Assembly: GCA_965229645.1 (NCBI GenBank) | Contig: OZ245893.1 | Span: 3,038,001-3,102,000, forward strand | Length of the DNA: 64,000 nucleotides | Reading direction: 5' to 3' | DNA from: CAXQZM01 sp965229645 | Lineage (GTDB): Bacteria; Pseudomonadota; Alphaproteobacteria; UBA7985 | Shown: one piece after another, positions 34,401 through 42,600 of the stretch | Layout: each line of letters begins with the position of its first letter | How positions within the stretch are numbered: the stretch's first letter is position 1 | The notes under the pieces: model-generated | Databases searched by the model: none | The model's input: the letters and a program-made list of their open reading frames with translations, nothing else | What the model was told of the DNA's origin: nothing | Program-made: the position numbers and the translations under genes

Positions 34401-37152
34401 CACCCTGGCGGCGGGTCCCTTTGCGGGCGTCTTTAGCGTCACGGTAGAGTTTTCGGAGGATGTGACGGACTTTGGACTCGACGACGTGGTTGTCAGCAAC
34501 GCCACCTTGGGCAACCTGCTAGGCTCTGGGGCAGTTTATACCTTCAATGTTACGCCCTTGGCGACGGGCCTCGTGACGGTAGATGTGCCCGCTGATGCGG
34601 CCTTTGATGCGGCAGGCAATCCCAATGAAGCGGCGGCCCAGCTTGAGCGCGAGGCGGATTTGACCGCCCCGACGGTGTCATTGGAAACGCTGGCGGGCGA
34701 CGTGGTCAGCGACGTGTTCGCCGTTACCGCAACGTTCTCAGAGAATGTGACGGGCTTTGAGGCGGAGGATGTGACGGTCGTCAATGGCGAGGTCAGCGCT
34801 TTTGTTGCGACCTCAGCCCAGGCCTATAGCTTTGATGTGACGCCGCTTGAGGAGGGTCCTGTGACGGTCGATGTGTTAAAGGATGTTGCGCACGATGGGG
34901 CGGGCAACGGCAACACGGCGGCAACGCAGCTGGAAGTGACGGCGTCCTTGTCCGCAGCGAGTGTCGAGCTAGCGACCGAGGCCGTCAGCCCCGTTACGGG
35001 CGCTTTTTCGGTTACCGCAACCTTCACCAAGGCGGTGACGGGATTTGCGGTGGACGATGTGACGGTGGGCAACGGCGGCGCCAGTAACTTTTCAGGGTCG
35101 GGGAGCGACTACCGTTTTGATGTGACCCCCGCTGGCGATGGGGTGGTTAGCGTCGATGTGGCGGCGGGGGTTGCAACGGACGGCGTGGGCAACGGCAATA
35201 CGGCGGCGCAGACCCTGTCGGTCACGGCGGATGTGACGGCACCGCTGCTGAGCCTTAGCACCGAGGCGACGGGGACGGTCATCGCCCCGTTCATGGTGGA
35301 GGCGGGCTTTAGTGAGGATGTGAATGGCTTTGTTGAGGGCGATGTTGCTGTCACCAATGGAACGGTCGGCGATTTCACCAGTGTCTCGGCGTCAGCTTAT
35401 ACCTTCGAAGTCACCCCAGCATCCAGCGGGGATGTGGTGGTGACGGTGGCATCGGGCGCGGCCAGCGACGACGCGGGCCATAGCAATGCGGCGGCGTCCC
35501 TAGAGGTGACGGCGGATGTGGACGCCCCGACGGTCAGCCTCAGCACCACGGCCGCGCAGCCTGTTGCCAGTACGTTCAGCCTGACGGCGACGTTTTCAGA
35601 TGCTGTTACGGGGTTCTCCAACGCGGGCATTCATGTGATCAATGGTGATTTAGAGGCAGAGACTTTGGTGAGTACGGACGACCAGACCTACCAATTTGAC
35701 GTGACGCCCAGCGGCGGCGGGGATGTGCGCGTTCAGATCGTTGCGGGGGCGGCGCAGGACGATGCGGGCAATGCCTCGACCGCGTCCAATGAACTTAGCC
35801 TTGCCACAGACGAGGATGTCAGTGGCCTGGAGTTCGTGGTTTCGCAATCGAGCCTGGATTTGAGTGAGGGGAGCAGCGAGACCCTGACCCTTGCCCTTGG
35901 CCTGCGCCCGTCTGGGCAGGTGAGCCTTGGCTTGGCCTCCTCCAACACCGGCGTCGTCAACGTTTCGGCGGCTGCGCTGATCTTCGATCCCGACGACTGG
36001 AATGTGGCGCAAACCGTGACGGTGACGGCCCAAGAGATCAGCGGCAATGCCGATGCCAGTGCGAGCCTTATTCTTGTGGCGACGGGGGCGGAGTTTGACG
36101 GGGTCAGCCACACCTTGGCGGTTGCGATCGACAATAGCGATGGGTTGGATGAGGATACGGGCGCGCTCGCGGCCTCGATCGCCACCAGCGAAGTCATGGG
36201 CAGCCAGCTGGGGGACTTGATCAGCGACGCGGCGGTCGGCGGCTTATCGCGCGGGCCGACTTTGCGCGAAGGCGACTTGGTTGAGAACGGGTTGCCAGGG
36301 GGGAATATCATTCAGTTTGCCCAGCAGCCCCAGGACCCGAACTATCGGCGTCTGCATATCCTTTCGGCGCGCGATGGGGGCCAGGGGTTTTCTCTGGTCG
36401 ATTGGTTTTCGGTCGGGCTGTCGTCGGCCTCTGTTGACGCCGAACTGCAGGGCGATGGCAGCTTTGCTTACGCGGTGATTGGCAGTGAGATGACCAAGAC
36501 GGCCAACGCTGTTGGCGGGTTGCTCTATGGGTTCGAGGCCTCGAGTTGGGACTATGAGGCGGAAACCGATGTGGATCGGGCGGGGATTTCTGTGGGGTAC
36601 TACGGGGCGCGGCGCGACCGGGGACTGGTCTATACGGGTTCCACGACCCTGACCCTATCGCAGAACGATTTTGTGACGGCCAGCGGGGCTACGGGCACGG
36701 CGGGGTCGTACCGTCTGATCCTGAAAGCAGGGATCAGCGGCGACCGGACCATCGGCGAGGGGGGAGGGAGGCTGACGCCCTTTGTCGATCTCATGTACGC
36801 GAGCGAACAGCTGGAGGCTTTTGTCTTTTCTGACGGCAGCACCTCATCGCAAAGCACGGCGGACCTGGGCCGGCTGGGCGTGGGGCTCGAGTACGCCACC
36901 GCCCCCAGCGCCACGGGCAATCAGGTCATGGTACGCGGGGAGTTGAGCCAGGTGTTCGGCGCGTCGGATCTGACCTTGAGCGACGGGGAAACCTACAGCC
37001 CCAACGAGGCGCCAGTGGGCTCGGTCACCTTTGGGTGGATCAGCAAGCCAGGGGCCGATTCCATCGCGCGGATCGAACTGACCTTCGGCGAACTGGGCAA
37101 CGACGAAGCCGAGGAAGTCCGCCTCGACGGCACCGTCGATCGAAACTTCTAA
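28495..37152 (+). CDS. giant modular surface protein: BspA-type repeats, Ig-like array, autotransporter-like barrel (2885 aa)
   Basis: The N-terminus is a long signal region (hydrophobic ALAGALLALLASVVPLGSAQA near residues 38-58). Order of modules: Cys N-cap (60-112) and five BspA/DUF285 repeats of 25 residues (to about 295, e.g. FNQDIGDWDVSSVTNM); SbsA-like Ig domain (302-412); two Big_12-like Ig repeats (416-595); a second N-cap plus seven BspA repeats (605-896); a second SbsA-like domain (901-1012); an invasin-like domain (1015-1115); a fibronectin III domain (1117-1205); thirteen Big_12-like repeats of about 88-100 residues (1206-2438); one Calx-beta-like module; then linker and barrel (2555-2885) ending VDRNF. 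Passenger plus C-terminal barrel with final Phe implies type V-like display at the outer membrane. Adhesion is a plausible role, but no ligand is evident. The ATG at 28495 has GAGG seven bases upstream. Confidence 0.88.
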   Translation: MIGTVGKTLVCWPRPVDACRGAFARARLARRTWPGLRAALAGALLALLASVVPLGSAQADCGAESTSYVGTSGDCKGLLVVTQSEFDAVGSYKIGGNYSFSITKDGTTYEPEQWYTGNITDMGGFFWDYELFVDKPFPNVEEWDTSQVEDMSYLFASVENFNQDIGDWDVSSVTNMNGMFSGADAFNRDIGDWNVGKVTTMSYMFQNAVAFNKDISGWDVSRVRYMDHMFRDADVFNKDIGGWDVSRVIAMRSMFESANHFNQDLSPWDVEYFDDEPPDFNTGARQVWVDTPEYQPQWGAPVVASFSPDQDASDVALDTDLVLTFSTDVEEGSGFINLYTQADSSEVEQINISSAQVTFADSAVTIDLSSDLAGETTYYVTVDDGAIISAENSVTYIGFDDGSTWSFTTGYDPNLRVALSTEAQAPVSGEFEVEVAFSREVTDFVQADIDHENGTISNFSGSGQNYTFDVRPEATGDVVIKVPAGVATDADGVENSYAELVVEAEVMEVTLSTQELQPVSGEFEVEVVFSRAVTDFVQADIDYENATIRNFSGSGQNYTFDVTPVASGDVTLSVPENVATDGDGVVNSAAELVVVADLGADDPGGCEINEDTPNSFVGTVAPCKDFLVVSQEDFDAVGSTESGGDGSFSLTKNGKTYGVDQWYTRNITDMSEYFQNADDDLDGPLPSIEGWDTSQVTSMQSIFEKFDDFNQDIGAWDVGSVTKMYAMFYMATNFDQPIGGWDVSKVRDMAHMFDDATDFNQSLQDWDTSEVTRMSSMFSGAKNFEGDIGDWDVSNVTRLSGMFLYAEKFNADIGGWDVRNVESMDHMFEDAVSFDRDLSDWDVSKVTDMDNMFRNASSFNQDLSGWDVSYFEEEPSHFNSGANSTWVANDAWQPQWGKHPPPQISDYSPEQNASDVTLDAALTLTFNKTVQAGSGTIKIYDLNDSSSPFAELDVTQSGVTFLDVTVTIDPANNFSAGETYAVTIDQGAIVDSEQEAFVGISDTAQWQFTTTGTGVSASESSVTANASAVGLDDFAVITVTVKDASGAAVTGVADQILGSVDLDGASFFGPFTEDEQTAGLYTAGLESTAAGAATVRIEVAGTQLDDTATVTFVAAPAAPTDLSVTPADGSLALTWVAPDDGGSAITHYEYKLTQGEAAGSYVSTNSTSPSASIAIQNGLAYSVLVRAVNAYGNGVDSQTVTLPSVTLGTDLADADVVAEPFTVTAVFSESVTGFEQEDISVTKGSLSAFAGSGGDYSFTVTPTEDGDVTVRVPASVATSGSGQLNTASVALVQAADVTGATLTLSSEAENPVTETFTVLASFSEAVTSFDPEHISLDKATLGEVTEVSSTVYSFQVTPVEDGTVTVSVAAGAAEDALGNPSTQDSLERTADVSRPVPSLKTSAPAYVNGPFSVTVEFSEAVTDFTEADLEVSNALIDEFTGAEETYNFNVTPQEDGPVTVDVPAGVAQDLAGNSNTAATPLQVSADLTGPTVGLTSDADPVGGVFTVTVEFSEAVTGFALGHIAVGNGVASNLTGSEADYSFEVTPSSNGTVTVDVAADVVMDSVGNGNRAATRLEVTADLQAPTVSLFTEAGDFVAGAFTVTATFSEAVTGFALNDDVVVTNASVDGFTGSGAEYSFEVTPLSDGLVTVDIGAGAAQDGVGNPTAAAAQLSRTADLIAPTVTLKTSALEPINGTFAVTAEFSEEVSNFTLEDLTLGNASADTLTGAGKVYDFNVTPTGTGTMTIAVVEDGAQDRAGNGNEASNELSLTADLERPTLELETQATSPVGAKFAVTATFTEAVTNFDSSDVQVTNGSVDNFQGSGQAYSFDITPAGNGDVRVDVAADAAQDAAGNGNEAAQTLSMVADLEGSTLGLNTEAGSPLGGLFLVTATFSEDVTGFELGDIQVDNGTADKFSGSGASYSFEVSPLSDGTVTVRVAENVAVDGANNGNAAAQLEREADLTDPTVDLSTLAAGPFAGVFSVTVEFSEDVTDFGLDDVVVSNATLGNLLGSGAVYTFNVTPLATGLVTVDVPADAAFDAAGNPNEAAAQLEREADLTAPTVSLETLAGDVVSDVFAVTATFSENVTGFEAEDVTVVNGEVSAFVATSAQAYSFDVTPLEEGPVTVDVLKDVAHDGAGNGNTAATQLEVTASLSAASVELATEAVSPVTGAFSVTATFTKAVTGFAVDDVTVGNGGASNFSGSGSDYRFDVTPAGDGVVSVDVAAGVATDGVGNGNTAAQTLSVTADVTAPLLSLSTEATGTVIAPFMVEAGFSEDVNGFVEGDVAVTNGTVGDFTSVSASAYTFEVTPASSGDVVVTVASGAASDDAGHSNAAASLEVTADVDAPTVSLSTTAAQPVASTFSLTATFSDAVTGFSNAGIHVINGDLEAETLVSTDDQTYQFDVTPSGGGDVRVQIVAGAAQDDAGNASTASNELSLATDEDVSGLEFVVSQSSLDLSEGSSETLTLALGLRPSGQVSLGLASSNTGVVNVSAAALIFDPDDWNVAQTVTVTAQEISGNADASASLILVATGAEFDGVSHTLAVAIDNSDGLDEDTGALAASIATSEVMGSQLGDLISDAAVGGLSRGPTLREGDLVENGLPGGNIIQFAQQPQDPNYRRLHILSARDGGQGFSLVDWFSVGLSSASVDAELQGDGSFAYAVIGSEMTKTANAVGGLLYGFEASSWDYEAETDVDRAGISVGYYGARRDRGLVYTGSTTLTLSQNDFVTASGATGTAGSYRLILKAGISGDRTIGEGGGRLTPFVDLMYASEQLEAFVFSDGSTSSQSTADLGRLGVGLEYATAPSATGNQVMVRGELSQVFGASDLTLSDGETYSPNEAPVGSVTFGWISKPGADSIARIELTFGELGNDEAEEVRLDGTVDRNF
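32107..35820 (+). repeat. array of thirteen Big_12-like Ig repeats inside the first giant gene
   Basis: Each unit is about 88-100 codons and follows the pattern PTVSL-T-A..PV.G.F.VTATFSEAVTGF, then YSFEVTP.-DG-VTV-V, then A.D..GN.NTAA. Units are diverged from each other, unlike the near-identical array of the second giant, so this array is old or under diversifying pressure. Confidence 0.85.
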
Positions 37153-37705
37153 GGACAGCGAACGTAGGAGTCGTTCTGGGTCGCCACTGGTATTGCCCTC
37201 CCTTGGCGGCGTGCCTGTGGGGCGTCGTTTGGCACGGCGCAATGTTCGTGCCGTCTGGACTTCCCATCCCTGCCTCAGGCTTTGCTTGCCCCAGCCCAGC
37301 AGGCGGCGGTGTGGTCCTGTGGCGCAATAGCCATAGTTGGAGATTTTTTTCGCCTTGACCGTTCCTGTTGATTGCGAGTCTTAAGTTAGGCCCTTAAGTC
37401 CTTGGTTTCATAGTATTTTTATATTTCAAGGACCTTTTTATGCCCTCCATTTTAGCTTTGTTTCAAGTCGGTGCCCGCGTTGCGGGTGGACGGGACTTGC
37501 GCCCTTCCTAAGGGCTTGGATTAGGCGGCAAGATTTTTGAGCTGCGGCAGGCCCCCAGAAGGGACGGCCTGTCGGGGGACTTCGAGTCCCCGTTTGCGTG
37601 CCGTCTGACCTTTAGGATCGGACGCGGATCTCTCCTATCTGGGAGGCCTTGGCTAGCGGCCAGGGGCTGCTGTTTGGGCTGAGATCGCGCGTCGTGGCAA
37701 ACGCC
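37153..37705. other. intergenic region between first giant gene and barrel-only gene
   Basis: The first 50 bp hold a fragment (37167-37195) of the palindromic repeat end (TCTGGGTCGCCACTGGTATT). A hairpin GTCCTTG / CAAGGAC with a 22-base loop followed by CTTTTT at 37398-37439 may be a terminator of the giant gene. A second perfect hairpin, GGGGACT-TCG-AGTCCCC, lies at 37575-37591 in the leader of the next gene. No further gene is seen. Confidence 0.45.
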
Positions 37706-39247
37706 ATGAACCCTACCCCGCATAAATATGTGATCCACCCGCTCGGACGGGCTTTGGGCCTGTTGGCCTTGTTGGCGAGTTGTAGCCTCGCGGCCTGGGG
37801 GCAGGGGGCGTCCTTGGATCGCTTGCCTGCGGCAGACACGCCTTTAGGGGATCGGGGCCATGCCCGCTGGGGCGCGGCGGTACCCGCCTGGCGGCAGGCG
37901 ACGGCGCCGCCGGCCAGGATGAGCGGCTTTGCGTCGCCAGAGCCCGACCAGCGCACGATTGGGCCGGGCTTGGCCCTGCGTCCGACGCCATGGACGCCGC
38001 CTTGGGTCGCGACGAAACGCCTAAGCCGCTTTGCCAGCGTCGCCCCAAGCGGGGCGGTTCAGGCACCCGAGGGACCAAGATTTGCGGCGGCGCAGGCTGC
38101 CCGGGCTGGGGAAACCGCCCAGACCCCTGCGGTGGGATCCAGCGTGCGGGTCGGCCAGATGCCCCCTAGCCGGGGGTCGAGCGCATGGGGGATCGACGAC
38201 GGTGCGGGCGACGGGGCGGCAGACGCGGTGATCATCGGAACGGCAGCGTCGGGGCAGGACGCGCCCGTTCAGGTCACGACCAGCAGCGTCGAGGTCCAGA
38301 TGGTCCCCGAGGATCCAGGGGGTCTGGTCGAATCGCTCATCACCAGCACCACCATGGGGACCCTCTTGGGCGATGCGGTTACCGATGCGGTGCAGGGCGG
38401 GTTACCAGGGCGGCAGCGCGCGTACGATGATCGGGATCTGGATCGCTTAGCGGTCGTATCGGCGCGCGACGGGGCCGACGGTTTTTCCTTGGTGGACTGG
38501 TTCACCTTGGGCGGTTCGCACGCGTCGGTCGATGCCGAACTGAAGGGTGACGGCGAATTCGCCTACCTCATGTTTGGCCGAGAATTCGGCAAGACCAGCG
38601 ACAGCGTCCACGGCCTGCTCTACGGCGCCGAAAGTTCCAGGTGGGACTATGAGGGGGAGACCGACGTCGATCGTTTGGGGGTTTCGGCAGGGTACTACGG
38701 CGCGCAACGCAGGGGGCGGTGGGTCTTGTCGGGGTCGGTTTTGGCGACCGTATCGCGAAATGATTTTGTCAGCACGACGGGGGCCACGGGCTGGGCGGGG
38801 GCGCAGCGGCTCATCCTCAAAGGTGAAGTCAGCCAGCAATATCGCGCGGGCCGCGGCGGGGCCTCGCTCCGGCCCTATTTTGATCTGCTCTACGCCACGG
38901 AAACCCTGAACGCCTTTACCTTTTCCGACGGCACAGCCTCGGATGCCCACGGTGCAGACCTGGCGCGGGTCGGCCTGGGGCTCGAGTACATGACCGCCCC
39001 CAACGCCCAGGGCAGCCGCGTGCTGGTCCGCGGGGAGGTTAGCCAAGCCTTCGGCGCGGAAGCGATCACCTTGAGCGACGGCAGCGTCTATCGCCCGCAG
39101 GAGGACCCCGTCGGGTCGGTGACCTTTGGCTGGATGAACACATCGCGGTCGAACCTGACCGCCCGTATCGAAGTGACGCTGAGCGAATTGGGCAACAACG
39201 ACCGAGAGGAGGTGCGCGTTGACGGCACGGTCGATCGACGCTTTTGA
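37706..39247 (+). CDS. barrel-only relative of the giant surface proteins (513 aa)
   Basis: The product starts with a signal peptide (MNPTPHKYVIHPLGRALGLL through ASCSLAAWG) and has a 170-residue Ala/Pro-rich, low-complexity segment without Ig or BspA modules. It then has the same linker and barrel as the giants: ESLITSTTMGTLLGDAVTDA corresponds to SSIATSEVMGSQLGNLISDA. DGADGFSLVDWFTLG, SSRWDYEGETDVDRLGVSAG, RNDFVSTTGATG and the closing VDGTVDRRF follow. It is thus an autotransporter-like unit that has lost or never had the passenger. The ATG at 37706 fits the signal peptide; an in-frame TTG at 37649 with a GGGAGG site is an alternative. Possible roles are a stand-alone outer-membrane protein, a degraded paralogue, or a donor for recombination. 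The reading frame is intact, which argues against decay. Confidence 0.82.
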   Translation: MNPTPHKYVIHPLGRALGLLALLASCSLAAWGQGASLDRLPAADTPLGDRGHARWGAAVPAWRQATAPPARMSGFASPEPDQRTIGPGLALRPTPWTPPWVATKRLSRFASVAPSGAVQAPEGPRFAAAQAARAGETAQTPAVGSSVRVGQMPPSRGSSAWGIDDGAGDGAADAVIIGTAASGQDAPVQVTTSSVEVQMVPEDPGGLVESLITSTTMGTLLGDAVTDAVQGGLPGRQRAYDDRDLDRLAVVSARDGADGFSLVDWFTLGGSHASVDAELKGDGEFAYLMFGREFGKTSDSVHGLLYGAESSRWDYEGETDVDRLGVSAGYYGAQRRGRWVLSGSVLATVSRNDFVSTTGATGWAGAQRLILKGEVSQQYRAGRGGASLRPYFDLLYATETLNAFTFSDGTASDAHGADLARVGLGLEYMTAPNAQGSRVLVRGEVSQAFGAEAITLSDGSVYRPQEDPVGSVTFGWMNTSRSNLTARIEVTLSELGNNDREEVRVDGTVDRRF

Positions 39248-39330
39248 GCGGCTGTGCTGTCTCGGTCACAGGCTGAGACCAAGCGTCGCCTAGCGCGGTT
39301 CGGGGGTTTGCGATCCGACCTTTTATGTAT

Positions 39331-39353
39331 AAGTTTTTGTTTTTTAAGAGTTT
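39331..39353 (+). promoter_or_regulatory. conserved AT-rich motif 280 bp upstream of the second giant gene
   Basis: AAGT-TTTTGTTTTTTAAGAG-TTT matches 62291-62313, upstream of the fourth giant gene, at 21 of 23 positions, although the surrounding intergenic sequence is otherwise unlike. Its distance to the start codon is also similar (280 versus 263 bp). The rest of 39248-39610 holds a perfect TTGACA at 39403 without a clear -10, and a hairpin (GGGACA-CTA-TGTCCC) near 39508; no gene. Confidence 0.45.
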
Positions 39354-39610
39354 ATTTGACTTAATTTTAGTTTGATGCGGCGCGCAAGCGCCCGCGCGGA
39401 ATTTGACAAGTGTTACATATTTGCATCAAAAAATACGCATTGTTGAAGGAATCCTTGGTAAGCGATTCCTCCCCCAAATGCGTCTGCGCCTTCGCGGGGC
39501 CGCCAGGGGGACACTATGTCCCAGGCGTAGCGGGTCAAAGGAATCTTGATTTGTTGCAAAAATGGCTCATGTTACTTAGGTAGATAAGCATAGATAAAAC
39601 GTTTGGACCC

Positions 39611-42600
39611 ATGATTCAGATCCTCGGCGCTATCTTGGCCAAGCACGGCCCCTTGCCCCCGAACGGAATAGGGGCACACGCGCGCGCCGTTGCGGCGTTG
39701 CTGCTCGCGCTCGGGGCGAGCCTGCCTGCGCAGGCGGAGGTGCCTCTCGGGTGTCAGGTCAGCGCGCTCAATCCTGTCAGTTTTGTGGGGACGGTCGCAC
39801 CTTGCGATGGCTTGCTGGTCATCAGTCAGGCAGATTTTGATGCAGTGGGGTCAACGAATCGTTCTGATCACGAAGGTAGTGAAGATGGAAGCGGCGAATT
39901 TGAAGTGATTCTCAACTCGCAAATCTATGGTGTTGCCGACTGGTACACGGGCAATATTACTGACATGGCTGGTTACTTTGCAAGAGCTGAAGAAATTGGT
40001 GATATTTCAGGTTGGGATACGTCCAACGCCTCAGACATGTCCTATATGTTTTACGCGGCAAGATCGTTCGACCAAAATATCGGGAACTGGGATGTTTCCA
40101 AAGTAGTTGATATGAGCCGTACATTTTCTTACGCAAGGGCGTTCAATCAAGACTTGAGTGGCTGGGAGGTCTCGAGTCTGGTCAACGCAAATTTCATGTT
40201 TTTTGAAGCTGATGTTTTCAATAGTTCGTTGGATTGGGGAACGAGCACCGCCAGTCTCAAAGAAGTACACTATATCTTCGGTTTCACGGATAATTTTGAA
40301 GGCATTGGTCTTGTAGGCTGGGATACCTCCAGTATCGAAGACATGAGCTATATGTTCCGACGTTCCCCAGCCTTCAATGCTGACATTGGTGGTTGGGATG
40401 TCAGCAGTGTCACCGACATGAATTCAATGCTCGCTGACGCAGTTGCTTTCAACCAAGACCTATCGGCATGGCAAGTGACGCGTGTTACTGACATGTCAAA
40501 CATGTTCGACGAGGCGATTGCTTTCAACTCTGATATCGGCGGTTGGGATGTCAGCAGTGTTACCAGCATGAATGGTATGTTCCAGTTGGCTACTGCCTTT
40601 AATCAGGATTTATCTGGGTGGGACGTCAGTAGGTTTTCAAGTGAGCCTCGGAACTTTGATGATGACGCAAACCCAGACTGGGTCGAAAATGCTGCCACTC
40701 TCCAGCCAAATTGGGGTGCCGCAGATTCGAATGCCCCCACGGCTCAGGAGTTTTTTCCAGTGAAAGACGCCACAGCCGTACGTAGGAATGAGGTTTTGAT
40801 CTTGACGTTCGACGAGAGCGTGGAGGCAAACGAGGGCCAAATTAGCATCTTCCGAGATGATGATGACACCCTCTTTGAGAATATTGATGTGACAGGCGAG
40901 CAAGTAGAGTTCATCGGCAAAAATGCGTCTTTTTCTCCTACGAACGCTTTTGAATTTGAGGAAACCTACTATGTCACAATCCCAAGTGGAGCCATCCAAG
41001 ACGTTTCGGGTGACGAAAACGCCTTTTTGGGCATTACCGAGGCCGACGGGTGGCGATTTACGATTGAGAAGGGCGTTTCTGCAAGCCAATCTGACGTGTC
41101 GATTGACCCCGCCGACGGCAGCATTTCGCTTACCAGCGCGGCGACGGTTCGGGTTGAGGCCTTGGACGAGGATGACAACTCTGTTTCAGGACGCGCTGCG
41201 GACATAGAGGCCGATGCCACCAATGGGGCCGTCGTTGGCCCCTTTTCTGAGACCGCCACGGGGAGCGGTATTTATGAGGCCGAGTTGACCGCGACCCAGG
41301 CGGGCGAAACCCAAGTAACGATCACAATGGACGGTGTGATCCTGTCACCAACCGTTTCTGCGACTTTTGTTGAGTCGATTGTCGTGTCGGCATCGGTCGC
41401 AAGTCTGCAAATTGAGGAGGGATCGGAAGAGAGTTTTGACCTCAGCCTCGCTGCGCAACCCAGCGATACGGTGACGGTAACCGCGAGGTCGAATGACTCC
41501 CAGGCTGTGAGCCTGTCCGCGGACGGGGGAGGGACATGGGGCACGACGGCCGACCTGAATTTTGCGCCCAGCAGCTGGACCAGCGCCCAAACCCTGATGG
41601 TGAGGGGCGTTGAAGATGATGACGGCAATGATGCAACTGGCGTTGAGATCAGCTTCGAGGTCACGCTCGCATCCGCGGCACTAGGGGACTACGAGAGCCA
41701 GGTACCGAGCCCCGTTACGGTCGATGTTGAGGATACGATCGTCGTTGCAGGCCTTGTGGTATCCACGCTCAGCGTGTCGATGGTGGAAGGCGGCAGCGAC
41801 AGCTTTACCGTTGGCTTGGATACGCCGCCGAGCGGGGACGTTACGGTGACGGTTTCCTCGAATGATGCCGCGGCGGCGGCTGTTTCCACGGATGGCGGGA
41901 CGACGCAAGCGGGATCCGTGGATTTGACCTTCGCGATCACGGATTATGCGGCGAAGACAATTACGGTGGTCGGCCTTGGGGACGATGACTCGCGTGATGA
42001 AACCTCGTCGATTACTCTAACGGCATCTGGCGGCGGTTACGACGGCGCTGCTCAAAAGTCGGTGGACGTTACGGTGACCGACACGAGTATTCCCGCCGTC
42101 GTGCTAACAGGCGATGATTTGGTGAATGGGGCCTTGAGCTTGGATGAAACGGCAAGCTCGATTGTGAACGTCGCTCTTGCGACCGAACCGTCGGGGACCG
42201 TGACTCTGAGCCTTGGTTCCAGCAGTTACGCGGTTGAGGTTCTCTCGACAACGGGCAACTCCAGCACCGTGAGCTTTGACGCCAGCAACTGGGGTGACCC
42301 GCAAAGCGTCACGATCAGCGCGGTCGAGGATTCGAATGCGACGTCCGAAACGGGGGTCGTGGTTAGCTTTGATCCCGAGGGCGCAGAATACGACAGCGTA
42401 AGTGTCGCGACGCAAACTGTTACGGTCGATGTGACCGACGACGATACGCCCACGACCATACCCATTGGGTGTCAGGTTAGTTCCATCAATCCCCAGAGCT
42501 TTGTCGGTGCGGTCGATCCCTGCAACGGTCTCTTGGTGATCGCCCAGGCAGATTTTGATGCCGTAGGGTCCTCATCGACGACGAGTGGTGGCGACGAAAG

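Noticed and set aside
37575..37591. Hairpin with TTCGAGTCCCC resembling a tRNA T-arm
   Set aside because: The closing base pair of a T-arm is missing, and no acceptor, D- or anticodon arm can be drawn around it.
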